Positions 29,658 through 37,284 of a stretch of 64,000 nt of DNA are shown in pieces. The first letter of the stretch is position 1; every line of letters starts with the position of its first letter. This DNA is from Streptomonospora nanhaiensis (GTDB lineage Bacteria; Actinomycetota; Actinomycetes; Streptosporangiales; Streptosporangiaceae): positions 1,860,001 through 1,924,000 of the forward strand of contig NZ_CP113264.1 in the NCBI RefSeq assembly GCF_026642255.1, in the 5' to 3' direction. The position numbers and the translations under genes were made by a program. The notes under the pieces were generated by a model, which saw nothing but the letters and a program-made list of their open reading frames with translations, did not search any database and was not told the DNA's origin.

Positions 29658-30383
29658 CTACCCGCCCATCTGGCCCCGCATGCCCCGGGGCATCTTCGCG
29701 CCCTTGGGCATCGGGCCCTTGGGCATCTGCATCTTGGCGGGCAGGGCCTTGAGGCGGTAGTTCAGCTCGGCGGCCCCGGACTTGTCCAGGTTGCGCGGGA
29801 GCCTGACCAGCGTGCGCTGGAGCTTGGAGATCGGCACCAGGCCCTCGCCGTTGCCGACCTTGAAGTCGTAGATGGGCGTGTCGTGCGCGACCCGCGCGAC
29901 CCGCTTCTTCTCCCCGGCGATCAGCGGCTTGAGCCGGCCCGGGTCGCCCTCGCCGACCAGGATCACGCCCGGCCGTCCCACCACGCGGTGGACGACGTCC
30001 ATCTGCTTGTTGGCGGCCACGCCCGGCTCGACCACCCAGTTGCCGCGCATGTTGTCCAGGATCGCCATACCCGCGCCCAGGCGCCCGTCCAGCATCTTGT
30101 ACTGGACGCGCTGCGCGGAGCGCGTGAAGATGATGAAACCGGTCAGGAAGGCGACCGGCAGGCCCGTCAGCGGCCACAGGATCCAGGAGCCGGTCCAGAT
30201 GCCGATGCCGACGAAGACCGCGAGGACGACCACCGCGACACCGACCGCCAGCGGGATGCTGCGGGGACTCTGCTGGTGGACGACCTTGGCGACCATGCCG
30301 ATCTGCTTGAGCCGACCGGGCTGCTTCTCGGCCCCGCCCTTGGCGGGGGTCGTGGTCTCTGAACCCTTGGGCTTTTTCGCCAT
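29658..30383 (-). CDS. DUF4191 membrane protein
   Basis: Conserved actinobacterial membrane protein of unknown function, 241 aa. The N-terminal tail is basic (KKPKGSETTTPAKGG) and two transmembrane helices follow (about residues 43-62 and 66-87). The soluble C-terminal domain carries NWVVEPGVAANKQMDVVHRV, GRPGVILVGEG and KKRVARVA, and the tail is Met/Lys/Gly-rich (PKGPMPKGAKMPRGMRGQMGG, split by the final GG). ATG 30383 matches the family N-terminus MAKK; longer frames upstream are unrelated. It lies downstream of lipA on the same strand, 214 nt away, as in related genomes. A link to lipoate is not known. Confidence 0.85.
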   Translation of the reverse strand: MAKKPKGSETTTPAKGGAEKQPGRLKQIGMVAKVVHQQSPRSIPLAVGVAVVVLAVFVGIGIWTGSWILWPLTGLPVAFLTGFIIFTRSAQRVQYKMLDGRLGAGMAILDNMRGNWVVEPGVAANKQMDVVHRVVGRPGVILVGEGDPGRLKPLIAGEKKRVARVAHDTPIYDFKVGNGEGLVPISKLQRTLVRLPRNLDKSGAAELNYRLKALPAKMQMPKGPMPKGAKMPRGMRGQMGG

Positions 30384-30597
30384 CGTGCTCTCAGGCAGCG
30401 CGCCGACGCGGTGTCGGCGGGGACGGGGTCCCTGGGCTGCCTTGCCTCCTCTTCGCGGTCGACCTGGGTGCTGCGCCTCACGGCGCCGGCCAGCTGGGCG
30501 CCTCTCGCCACCAGGATATGTGGAGGTGCCCCTACATGAGGAACGGTGGCCCGTGGGCCACCGTTCCAGCTTGGTCACGACTCGGGCGAAACGCCCA

Positions 30598-31551
30598 TCA
30601 GACGCCGCCCGCCAGGGCGGCGTTCTCGGCGTCGCGCTTCTCGCGGGCCTGCTTGTAGAGGCGGCCTGCGCGGTAGGACGAGCGCACCAGCGGCCCCGAC
30701 ATGACGCCGGCGAAGCCGATCTCCTCGGCCTCCTGGCCCAGTTCCACGAACTCCTCGGGCTTCACCCACCGGTCGATCGGGTGGTGCAGCTTGGAGGGGC
30801 GCAGGTACTGGGTGATGGTGAGCAGGTCGCAGCCGGCCTCGTGCAGGTCGCGCATCGCCTCGCTGATCTCCTCACGGGTCTCGCCCATGCCCAGGATCAG
30901 GTTCGACTTGGTGACGAGGTCGTCCGCGCGCGCCTCGGTGATGACCCGGAGGGAGCGCTCGTAGCGGAAGCCCGGACGGATGCGCTTGAAGATCCGGGGC
31001 ACCGTCTCGACGTTGTGCGCCAGCACCTCGGGCCGCGAGCCGAAGACCTCGGCCAGCTGGTCGGGGTCGGCGTTGAAGTCGGGGATGAGCAGCTCGACGC
31101 CGGTGTCCGGGTTGAGCTCGTGGATCTTGCGGACCGTCTCGGCGTACAGCCAGGCGCCGCCGTCCTCGAGGTCGTCACGGGCCACACCGGTGATGGTGGC
31201 GTAGCGCAGCTCCATCTTCTTCACGGAGTTGGCGACCTTGGTCGGCTCCATCCGGTCCAGGGCGCTGGGCTTGCCCGTGGCGATCTGGCAGAAGTCGCAG
31301 CGCCGCGTGCACTGGTCGCCGCCGATGAGGAACGTCGCCTCCCGGTCCTCCCAGCACTCGTAGATGTTGGGGCACCCGGCCTCCTGGCACACCGTGTGCA
31401 GGCCCTCGCTCTTGACCAGGGACTGGAGCTCGGTGTATTCGGGCCCCATGTGCGCCTTGATCTTGATCCACGGCGGCTTCTTCTCGATGGGGGTCTCGCT
31501 GTTGCGCGCCTCCACGCGCAGCAACCTGCGGCCCTCAGGAGCGATGGTCAA
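30598..31551 (-). CDS. lipA: Lipoyl synthase
   Basis: Radical SAM enzyme that inserts two sulfur atoms into the octanoyl group on E2 and GcvH proteins, making lipoamide. The 317-aa protein has both iron-sulfur motifs: the auxiliary cluster CX4CX5C (Cys55, Cys60, Cys66) and the radical SAM CX3CX2C (Cys81, Cys85, Cys88). It ends with the conserved [13 protein letters not shown] region, whose serine ligates the auxiliary cluster. Start is TTG at 31551, giving the family N-terminus [17 protein letters not shown]. lipB lies 96 nt upstream on the same strand, and a client, the SucB lipoyl protein, is encoded 6 kb away. Confidence 0.96.
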   Translation of the reverse strand: MTIAPEGRRLLRVEARNSETPIEKKPPWIKIKAHMGPEYTELQSLVKSEGLHTVCQEAGCPNIYECWEDREATFLIGGDQCTRRCDFCQIATGKPSALDRMEPTKVANSVKKMELRYATITGVARDDLEDGGAWLYAETVRKIHELNPDTGVELLIPDFNADPDQLAEVFGSRPEVLAHNVETVPRIFKRIRPGFRYERSLRVITEARADDLVTKSNLILGMGETREEISEAMRDLHEAGCDLLTITQYLRPSKLHHPIDRWVKPEEFVELGQEAEEIGFAGVMSGPLVRSSYRAGRLYKQAREKRDAENAALAGGV

Positions 31552-31647
31552 CGTGAACCCGTTCCCTTCTGTGCCCCGTGACGGGACCCTCTCGCCCTTC
31601 GTGGGGGCGGCTGCGTCCCGGTGGGGACTGGCTCATGGTGTGGTGTG

Positions 31648-32349
31648 TCATCCACGGGCGGTGGCGCCGAGCAGCTCGGCGCCGTCGGCGTGGCTGTACC
31701 CCTCCGCGCCGAGGACGTCCGCCAGGTGCCGTTCCATCCGGGGCCTCACGTCGGCCACGGTCACCTCGCGCCCGAGTTCGGCGGAGAGCGAGGTCACCCC
31801 GGCGTCGGTGATTCCGCACGGGACGATCCGGTCGAACCACGACATGTCATTGTTGCAGTTCAGTGCGAGTCCGTGCATACCGACCCCGCGGGCGATCCGG
31901 CACCCGATGGCGGCGACCTTGCGCTCGATCAGGCCGCGCCCGGGGTCGGCGTCGAGCCACACCCCGGTCCGCCCCTCCACCCGCCTGCCGGTCAGGCCGT
32001 ACTCCGCGACGGAGCGGATGACGGCCTCCTCCAGCATGCGCACGTAGGCGATCACGTCCACGGGGTCCGGCATGCGCACGATGGGGTACACCGTCAGCTG
32101 GCCGGGGCCGTGCCAGGTGATCTTGCCACCCCGGTCGATGTCCACGACGGGGGCGCCGGGATCAGTGATGGGACGATCCCACCTCCCGGTGCGCTTTCCC
32201 GCGGTGTACACGGGCTCGTGTTCCAGGAACAGGACGGTGTCGGCCACCTCATCGGCGACGCGGCCCTCGTGGAGCCGCTTCTGGAGATCCCAGCCCTGGT
32301 GGTACGGGACGGGAGCGTCGCCCAGCCATGCGTAAACGAGATCACTCAC
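31648..32349 (-). CDS. lipB: Octanoyltransferase
   Basis: Transfers octanoate from acyl carrier protein to lipoyl-domain lysines, the step before LipA. The 233-aa protein has [13 protein letters not shown], the [18 protein letters not shown] signature, catalytic Lys144 in ERKVAAIG and catalytic Cys178 in [11 protein letters not shown] at 32349 is preceded by AAGGTGG. It forms a likely two-gene unit with lipA. Confidence 0.96.
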   Translation of the reverse strand: MSDLVYAWLGDAPVPYHQGWDLQKRLHEGRVADEVADTVLFLEHEPVYTAGKRTGRWDRPITDPGAPVVDIDRGGKITWHGPGQLTVYPIVRMPDPVDVIAYVRMLEEAVIRSVAEYGLTGRRVEGRTGVWLDADPGRGLIERKVAAIGCRIARGVGMHGLALNCNNDMSWFDRIVPCGITDAGVTSLSAELGREVTVADVRPRMERHLADVLGAEGYSHADGAELLGATARG

Positions 32350-32358
32350 ACAACCACC

Positions 32359-33291
32359 TTACGCCCCGGCGCGGTGCGCCGGTCGGGCCAGGATGTCGGA
32401 TAGCGCACTGTCGATGGTGGGCAGCAGGAAGGAATAGCCGGCCCGCTCCAGGCGTTCGGGCGCGGCCCTCAGGTCGATCAGGGAGGTCTCCTCCGCGAAG
32501 TCGCCCAGGGTCGCGCGCAGCGCCGTCGCGGGGACCGGGATGACCGTGGGGCGCCGCAGGACCTCCCCCAGGGCCTGGGTGAACGCGGCGTTGCTCACCG
32601 GCTCCGGCGAGCACATGTTCACCGGCCCCGTCACCTCCGGGTGCTCCAGCAGGAACCGGATCGCCCCCACCTGGTCGCGCAGCGCGATCCAGCTCATGTA
32701 CTGCGCCCCCGACCCCAGGCGTCCGCCCAGGCCGGCCCGGTAGAGCGGCAGCAGCGTGCGCAGCAGGCCCCCCGAGCGGTCGAGCACCACCGCCGTGCGC
32801 ATGTACGCCACGGACAGGCCCGCCTCGAGGGCCGGGGCCGCCGCCTCCTCCCAGGCCTGGCACGTCCGGGCCAGGAAACCCGCGCCCGGAGGGCTCTCCT
32901 CGGTGGCCACCCCGCCCCCGGTGTCCCCGTAGTAGTGCATCCCCGACGCCGTCAGCAGCCGCGGGGGAGGGGAGGGCATCCCCGCCAGCGCCCGGGCCAG
33001 GGTGCGGGTGCCGCGGACCCGGCTGCGCCGGATGACCGTGCGCCGGTGCCTGGTCCACACGGTGGGTCCGACCGGGGCCCCGGCCAGGTGCACGACGGCG
33101 TCGGCCTCGTGCAGGGCCACGGTGTCGACGCGCCCCTGCTCGGGGCGCCACTCCGCCTCCTCCACGTTCGGAGGGGTGCCGCCACGCGGAAGGCGCCGGA
33201 CCAGGCGCACCACCGTGTGTCCGTCGTCGAGCAGGGACGCGGCCAGCGCCCCGCCGATGAGCCCGGAGGCCCCAGTGATAGCCACTCTCAT
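32359..33291 (-). CDS. TIGR01777/SDR39U1-type epimerase-like protein
   Basis: Atypical short-chain dehydrogenase/reductase, 310 aa, with the nucleotide-binding TGASGLIGGALA motif at residues 6-17, VHLAGAPVG, SGMHYYGDTGG (Tyr of the active-site region), ESPPGAGFLARTCQAWEEAA and a DUF1731-type C-terminal region (RPTVIPVPATALRATLG). The substrate is unknown; these proteins are widespread and often next to lipB in actinobacteria. It ends 9 nt before the lipB start, so it may be co-transcribed with lipB and lipA. Start at ATG 33291 with TAGACC 6 nt upstream suggests a leaderless message. Confidence 0.87.
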   Translation of the reverse strand: MRVAITGASGLIGGALAASLLDDGHTVVRLVRRLPRGGTPPNVEEAEWRPEQGRVDTVALHEADAVVHLAGAPVGPTVWTRHRRTVIRRSRVRGTRTLARALAGMPSPPPRLLTASGMHYYGDTGGGVATEESPPGAGFLARTCQAWEEAAAPALEAGLSVAYMRTAVVLDRSGGLLRTLLPLYRAGLGGRLGSGAQYMSWIALRDQVGAIRFLLEHPEVTGPVNMCSPEPVSNAAFTQALGEVLRRPTVIPVPATALRATLGDFAEETSLIDLRAAPERLERAGYSFLLPTIDSALSDILARPAHRAGA

Positions 33292-33297
33292 GCCCAG

Positions 33298-33303
33298 GGT
33301 CTA
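33298..33303 (-). promoter_or_regulatory. Candidate leaderless -10 of epimerase-lipB-lipA unit
   Basis: TAGACC on the minus strand, 6 nt before the ATG at 33291, with no Shine-Dalgarno sequence. Confidence 0.35.
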
Positions 33304-33342
33304 CCCGGAGGATCCCGGACCTCCCGCGGAAGAGGGGGCGGA

Positions 33343-33588
33343 AGGCCCCGCGGGGCCTCCCAGAAGTTTTCTCGGGCTTTTTCTGCGAAAACGCTGCGGG
33401 GAGACCCTCCGCTCTTCTACTTTGAAGGTGGAGCAGGGAACTCCGCGTCATTGCGGAGTCACTGTGGGCGACACGCTGTCGGGCTGGCTGTCGTGGCGCC
33501 CGTCCACAGACCTTTGATGATGGGGATCATCAGGGGATGGTGATTGGTGGGGTAGAAAGACGGGGCGGCGCCACAGGCGCCGCCCCGT
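33343..33588 (+). other. Non-coding region with several RNA-like hairpins
   Basis: Part of the 577-bp gap 33292-33868, clearly less GC-rich than its surroundings. In order: a 16-nt perfect palindrome (33343-33358) followed by T-rich sequence; ACTCCGC-N6-GCGGAGT (33440-33459); an 11-bp stem including two G-U pairs with a GGGG loop (33511-33536); and a perfect 13-bp hairpin with a 3-nt loop (33560-33588). The last would act as a terminator for a plus-strand transcript, or on the minus strand where TCTTTCT follows it. No open frame has convincing coding character. A small RNA is possible; no known family was recognised. Confidence 0.4.
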
Positions 33589-33868
33589 CCGCCTTTCCCG
33601 CCCTCCTCGCGCAGGATTCCTCCGCGCGGCCCCGGAGCCCGCACGGCACGCCGAGGGTAAGGACTGGGCCATGCCCGCCCCCCTGCGGTGTGTCCGCTCC
33701 CGTCGCGGGCCCTCGCGGCGGAGCATGGACGCAGTGCCCGTTCGCGCCCAGGGCGTCCAGGACAGGAAGGCGTCGCCATGCTCCACGTCCGTGCCGCCGG
33801 GACCCGCCCCCGCGGCGGACCGGTCCCGGATCCCACGACCCCGCCGGCCCCCGGCCCCTGAGGCGGCC

Positions 33869-35092
33869 GTGAGGAGGACTCCCTCGCCGCTGCGCGCCGG
33901 TCGGCGCCGGCTGGCGGTCGCGGCCGAGGACGCCCGGGAACGCGTGACCGTCCACTTCTGGTCGGTGGTCCAGGCCGTCGTGGCCGCGGTGGTGGCGTGG
34001 ACCGTGGCCGGCGGCCTCGTCCAGGACCACGACCCCTTCTTCGCGCCGATCGCGGCGGTCATCGCGCTCAACACCTCGGGCGGGGAGCGGGGCGCCAACG
34101 CGGTCCGGCTGCTCACGGGCGTGGTGTTCGGCATCATCTCCGGCGAGGTCGCGATCGCCCTCACCGGGGGCGGCGGCTACGGCGCGCTCGCACTGGGCGT
34201 CGGCCTGGCGATGACGGCCGCCCTGGCGATCGGCGTCCAGCGGATCGTGATCGGCCAGGCGGCGGCCAGCGCGATCCTCACCGTGGTCTTCGCCGTGAAC
34301 TTCGGGGGAGGGCACGCGGGGCTGGGCCGGCTCACCGACGCGCTCATCGGGGCCGGGGTGGCGCTCGTGTTCAGCCAGCTGCTGTTCCCCGCCAGGCTGG
34401 TCGCCATCCTGCGCCGGATCGAGGCGGACGCGCTGACCGAGATGGCCCACATGCTCGACGTCTCCGGCCGCGCGCTGCGGCGGGACGACGAATCCTCCAG
34501 CCAGGAGATGGTCACGTGGCTGGGAGACCTGAGCAGGCCGATGGCGGAGCTCAGCCGCGCCAGGGAGAACAGCCGCCACACGGTCCGCCTCTCCACCATC
34601 CGGTGGGGCGACCCGGCGCCGGTCCTCGCCGAGGACGAGGTGATCGACCGCCTCATCCTGCTCGGGGAGAGCTGCCTGTTCCTCGCGAGGACCACCGCGG
34701 CCATGAGCGAGGACGAGCGCCACGAGCTCGCGCCCGTCGTCAGCCGCATGGCCTCGGTGCTGTACACGCTCGCCGACGACCTCAGCAGCCGCCGGGCGCG
34801 CCAGGAGGCGGTGGAGGGGGCCCTCCGGTCCGCCCGGAGGTTCGACGCGCAGGACACGGGCGGCGACCCCGTGACCACCGCCACACACCTGGCGGTCGAG
34901 ATGGTCGCCACCGACATCATGGTGTTCGCCGGGATCAGGTTCGAGGAGGCCGAGGAGGCGTTGCGGGAGGACGAGGCCGACCTGGAGGTCCCGCATCCCC
35001 CGGGGGTCCCGTGGCTGCCGTGGCTGCCGTGGCGTCCGCCCGTGGACAGGTACCGGCACCGCTGGTACTCGTGGCGCCGGCGGCGCCGCTGA
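33869..35092 (+). CDS. FUSC/aromatic-acid-exporter-like membrane protein
   Basis: A 407-aa inner-membrane protein. The N-terminal half has about six hydrophobic segments (residues 30-180), including the FUSC-type WSVVQAVVAAVVAWTVAGGL, FFAPIAAVIALNTSGGERG and QLLFPARLV. The C-terminal half is a long soluble helical domain. Relatives export aromatic acids or are uncharacterised. The tail is odd: VPWLPWLPWRPP followed by RHRWYSWRRRRR, a Trp/Pro/Arg-rich end. The GTG at 33869 (GAGG upstream) is the likely start; the longer frame to 33671 adds a proline-rich stretch without homology. Confidence 0.8.
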   Translation: MRRTPSPLRAGRRRLAVAAEDARERVTVHFWSVVQAVVAAVVAWTVAGGLVQDHDPFFAPIAAVIALNTSGGERGANAVRLLTGVVFGIISGEVAIALTGGGGYGALALGVGLAMTAALAIGVQRIVIGQAAASAILTVVFAVNFGGGHAGLGRLTDALIGAGVALVFSQLLFPARLVAILRRIEADALTEMAHMLDVSGRALRRDDESSSQEMVTWLGDLSRPMAELSRARENSRHTVRLSTIRWGDPAPVLAEDEVIDRLILLGESCLFLARTTAAMSEDERHELAPVVSRMASVLYTLADDLSSRRARQEAVEGALRSARRFDAQDTGGDPVTTATHLAVEMVATDIMVFAGIRFEEAEEALREDEADLEVPHPPGVPWLPWLPWRPPVDRYRHRWYSWRRRRR

Positions 35093-35227
35093 CCTCCCGG
35101 GCGAAGCCTCCACCGTGGCAATAACGCGGACATGAGTCCCCCAACCCGGCTTTCCGGCCGCGGGGCGGGGGCAGTACCCGAGGGCGGGCGCGTGCCGCGC
35201 CGTACGCACGACGACAGCGGGGGACTC

Positions 35228-36277
35228 ATGCGGGCTCTGATGGTGACGCCGATGACGGCCGGGTCGGTGACGGTGGACGAGGTCGACCCGCCGGTGCCGG
35301 AGGAGGGGGAACTCCTCGTCGACGGCGTGGCGCTGGGAATCTGCGGGACCGACAAGGAGATCGTCGACGGCGAGTACGGCACCGCCCCGCCCGGCCACGA
35401 CCGCCTCGTCCTGGGGCACGAGTCCCTCGGCCGGGTGCGCGAGGCGCCGCCCGGGTCCGGATTCGCCCCGGGCGACCTGGTGGTCGGCATCGTCCGCAGG
35501 CCCGACCCCGTCCCCTGCGGGCCGTGCGCGCACGGGGAGTTCGACATGTGCCGCAACGGCGGGTTCACGGAGCGCGGCATCAAGGAGATCCACGGCTACG
35601 GCTCGGAGCAGTGGACCGTCCCGGCCGACTACGCGGTCCGGCTCGACCCGGCGCTGGAGGAGGTCGGCGTCCTGATGGAGCCGACCACGATCGTGGCGAA
35701 GGCGTGGGAGCACGTGGAGAGCATCGGACGGCGGGCCTGGTTCGAGCCGCGCACCGCGCTCGTCACCGGCGCCGGGCCCATCGGACTCCTGGCGGCCCTG
35801 ATCGGGGTCCGGCGCGGCCTCGACGTGCACGTCCTCGACAGGGTCGGGAGCGGCCCCAAGCCGGACCTGGTCGCCGCGCTGGGGGCGACCTACCACACGG
35901 GGGGCGTCGCGGAGATCGCCCAGGAGTTCGCGCTCGACGTGATCATCGAGACCACCGGCGCGGAAGCCCTCGTCCTCGACACGGCGGTCCACAACGCCGC
36001 CGACGGGATCGTCTGCTACGTCGGCCTCAGCGCCGGCCGCGCCCGCGTCGAGGTGAGCCCCGGCCGCCTGAGCCGGAGGCTGGTCCTGGACAACGACGTG
36101 CTCTTCGGCTCGGTCAACGCGAACCGCCGCCACTACGAGCTGGCGGCGCGGCACCTGGCCGCGGCCGACCGGGACTGGCTGCGGGGGCTCATCACCCGCC
36201 GGCTCCCGCTCGACCTGGCCCCCCGGGTGTTCGCGGAGCCCGCCGGCGACCAGGTGAAGGTGGTCATCGACCTCTGA
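35228..36277 (+). CDS. Zinc-dependent medium-chain dehydrogenase, glucose dehydrogenase-like
   Basis: NAD(P)-dependent alcohol or sugar dehydrogenase, 349 aa. Zn ligands and motifs seen: Cys39 in GICGTDKEI, His64-Glu65 in LGHES, a structural-zinc-like cluster Cys97, Cys100, Cys108 (three cysteines rather than the usual four), and the Rossmann motif GAGPIG in the middle. The C-terminal part (FGSVNANRRHYELA, LDLAPRVFAEPAGDQVKVVIDL) resembles archaeal-type glucose 1-dehydrogenases. The substrate is therefore probably an aldose, but that is inferred. ATG 35228 has GGGGGA upstream; the longer frame to 35132 looks non-coding. No operon partner is evident. Confidence 0.82.
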   Translation: MRALMVTPMTAGSVTVDEVDPPVPEEGELLVDGVALGICGTDKEIVDGEYGTAPPGHDRLVLGHESLGRVREAPPGSGFAPGDLVVGIVRRPDPVPCGPCAHGEFDMCRNGGFTERGIKEIHGYGSEQWTVPADYAVRLDPALEEVGVLMEPTTIVAKAWEHVESIGRRAWFEPRTALVTGAGPIGLLAALIGVRRGLDVHVLDRVGSGPKPDLVAALGATYHTGGVAEIAQEFALDVIIETTGAEALVLDTAVHNAADGIVCYVGLSAGRARVEVSPGRLSRRLVLDNDVLFGSVNANRRHYELAARHLAAADRDWLRGLITRRLPLDLAPRVFAEPAGDQVKVVIDL

Positions 36278-36508
36278 CCCCGCGCCGGGGCGGGCGCGGA
36301 CCCGCCCCTCGTCCGCGATCTCGTACTCGTGGCGGGGCTCGGCGCCTCGGGGTCACGTGGTGGCGGCGACGGGGAGCTAGTCGAGCGCCTCGGCCGGGGC
36401 GGCCCGCCCCGGGGACCGACGGGGGCGGCCGTCGAGCCCGGCGGCCACCCCGTCCCACCCTGTCCCGCGACCACTCACGGCGTACGGGCAGCGCTTCCGG
36501 CCGGCCCG

Positions 36509-37075
36509 CTAGCCGGGGTAGGGGCGGCGCTCGCGGGCCTCGCGCAGGGCCTGCGCCCACCAGGCCAGCTGGCCCAGCATCCGCTCCACGGCCGCCTCCG
36601 CGCCGGACATGTCCACGGCGGGCTCGCCGTCGTCGCCGAACATCGACTGCGCGTTGTGCAGGCTGACGGTGTCCCGGATGGTCGCGGTGTGCAGCTCCGA
36701 GAAGACCGAGCGCAGCTGCTCGATCGCCCGCAGGCCGCCGGACATCCCGCCGTAGGAGACGAACCCCACGGCCTTGGCGAACCACTCCCGGCGCGCGGAG
36801 TCGATCGCGCTCTTGAGCCCGCCGGGGTAGCCGTGGTTGTACTCCGGTGTGACGACCACGAACCCGTCGGCGGCGTCGACGACCTCCGCCGCATGGGGCG
36901 CCATCGGGCCGCCGTGGCCGTCCTCGGGGCCGATGCCGTCCACGTCCAGGAAATCGAACCGCAAGCGGGGGTCGGGGTGCTTCGCCGTGCGCTCCACGAA
37001 CCACCGCGAGACGGCGGGGCCGGTGCGGCCCCTGCTGTTGCCAGCGAGGATGACCGCGATCCGAAGGTTTTCCAT
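36509..37075 (-). CDS. NADPH-dependent FMN reductase family protein
   Basis: Flavodoxin-fold reductase, 188 aa, that reduces FMN or quinone- and chromate-like electron acceptors with NAD(P)H. It has the phosphate-binding GNSRGRTGPAV near residue 12, the VVTPEYNHGYPGGLKSAIDS flavin motif near 80 and SYGGMSGGLRA near 108. ATG at 37075 is preceded by GAGGA. About 100 nt upstream is a promoter with MerR-type geometry, which suggests induction by oxidants or redox-active compounds. It is monocistronic. Confidence 0.88.
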   Translation of the reverse strand: MENLRIAVILAGNSRGRTGPAVSRWFVERTAKHPDPRLRFDFLDVDGIGPEDGHGGPMAPHAAEVVDAADGFVVVTPEYNHGYPGGLKSAIDSARREWFAKAVGFVSYGGMSGGLRAIEQLRSVFSELHTATIRDTVSLHNAQSMFGDDGEPAVDMSGAEAAVERMLGQLAWWAQALREARERRPYPG

Positions 37076-37181
37076 GTGGTCCTCGTCGTCTTCGTGCCTG
37101 ACGGCCCTGGGCACGCGGGGACCGGCGGCCCCACGGGGATTCGGGCGGAACGGCGTCCGTTCTCTTCCGGGTGACGGGACA

Positions 37182-37212
37182 ACGTTAGGACCTGAACCGC
37201 GATTCAGGTCAA
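37182..37212 (-). promoter_or_regulatory. MerR-type promoter of the FMN reductase gene
   Basis: On the minus strand TTGACC (37212-37207), a 19-bp spacer, then TAACGT (37187-37182). A perfect inverted repeat GACCTGAA-N6-TTCAGGTC (37189-37210) fills the spacer and overlaps the -35. A stretched 19-bp spacer filled by a dyad is the hallmark of MerR/SoxR-activated promoters. Confidence 0.7.
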
Positions 37213-37234
37213 ATCAGGCGCGCTGGAAACGGAA

Positions 37235-37268
37235 CCGGGCCGGGCGCCGAAGACGGCGCCCGGCCCGG
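37235..37268. terminator. Terminator hairpin after sucB
   Basis: Perfect 14-bp arms (37235-37248, 37255-37268), 6-nt loop, 17 nt past the sucB stop on the minus strand. Confidence 0.65.
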
Positions 37269-37284
37269 CCGGAACACGCGGATC

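Noticed and set aside
33530-36154. 874-aa open frame on the minus strand
   Set aside because: Antisense of the FUSC and dehydrogenase genes, both of which have clear domains; this frame has none.
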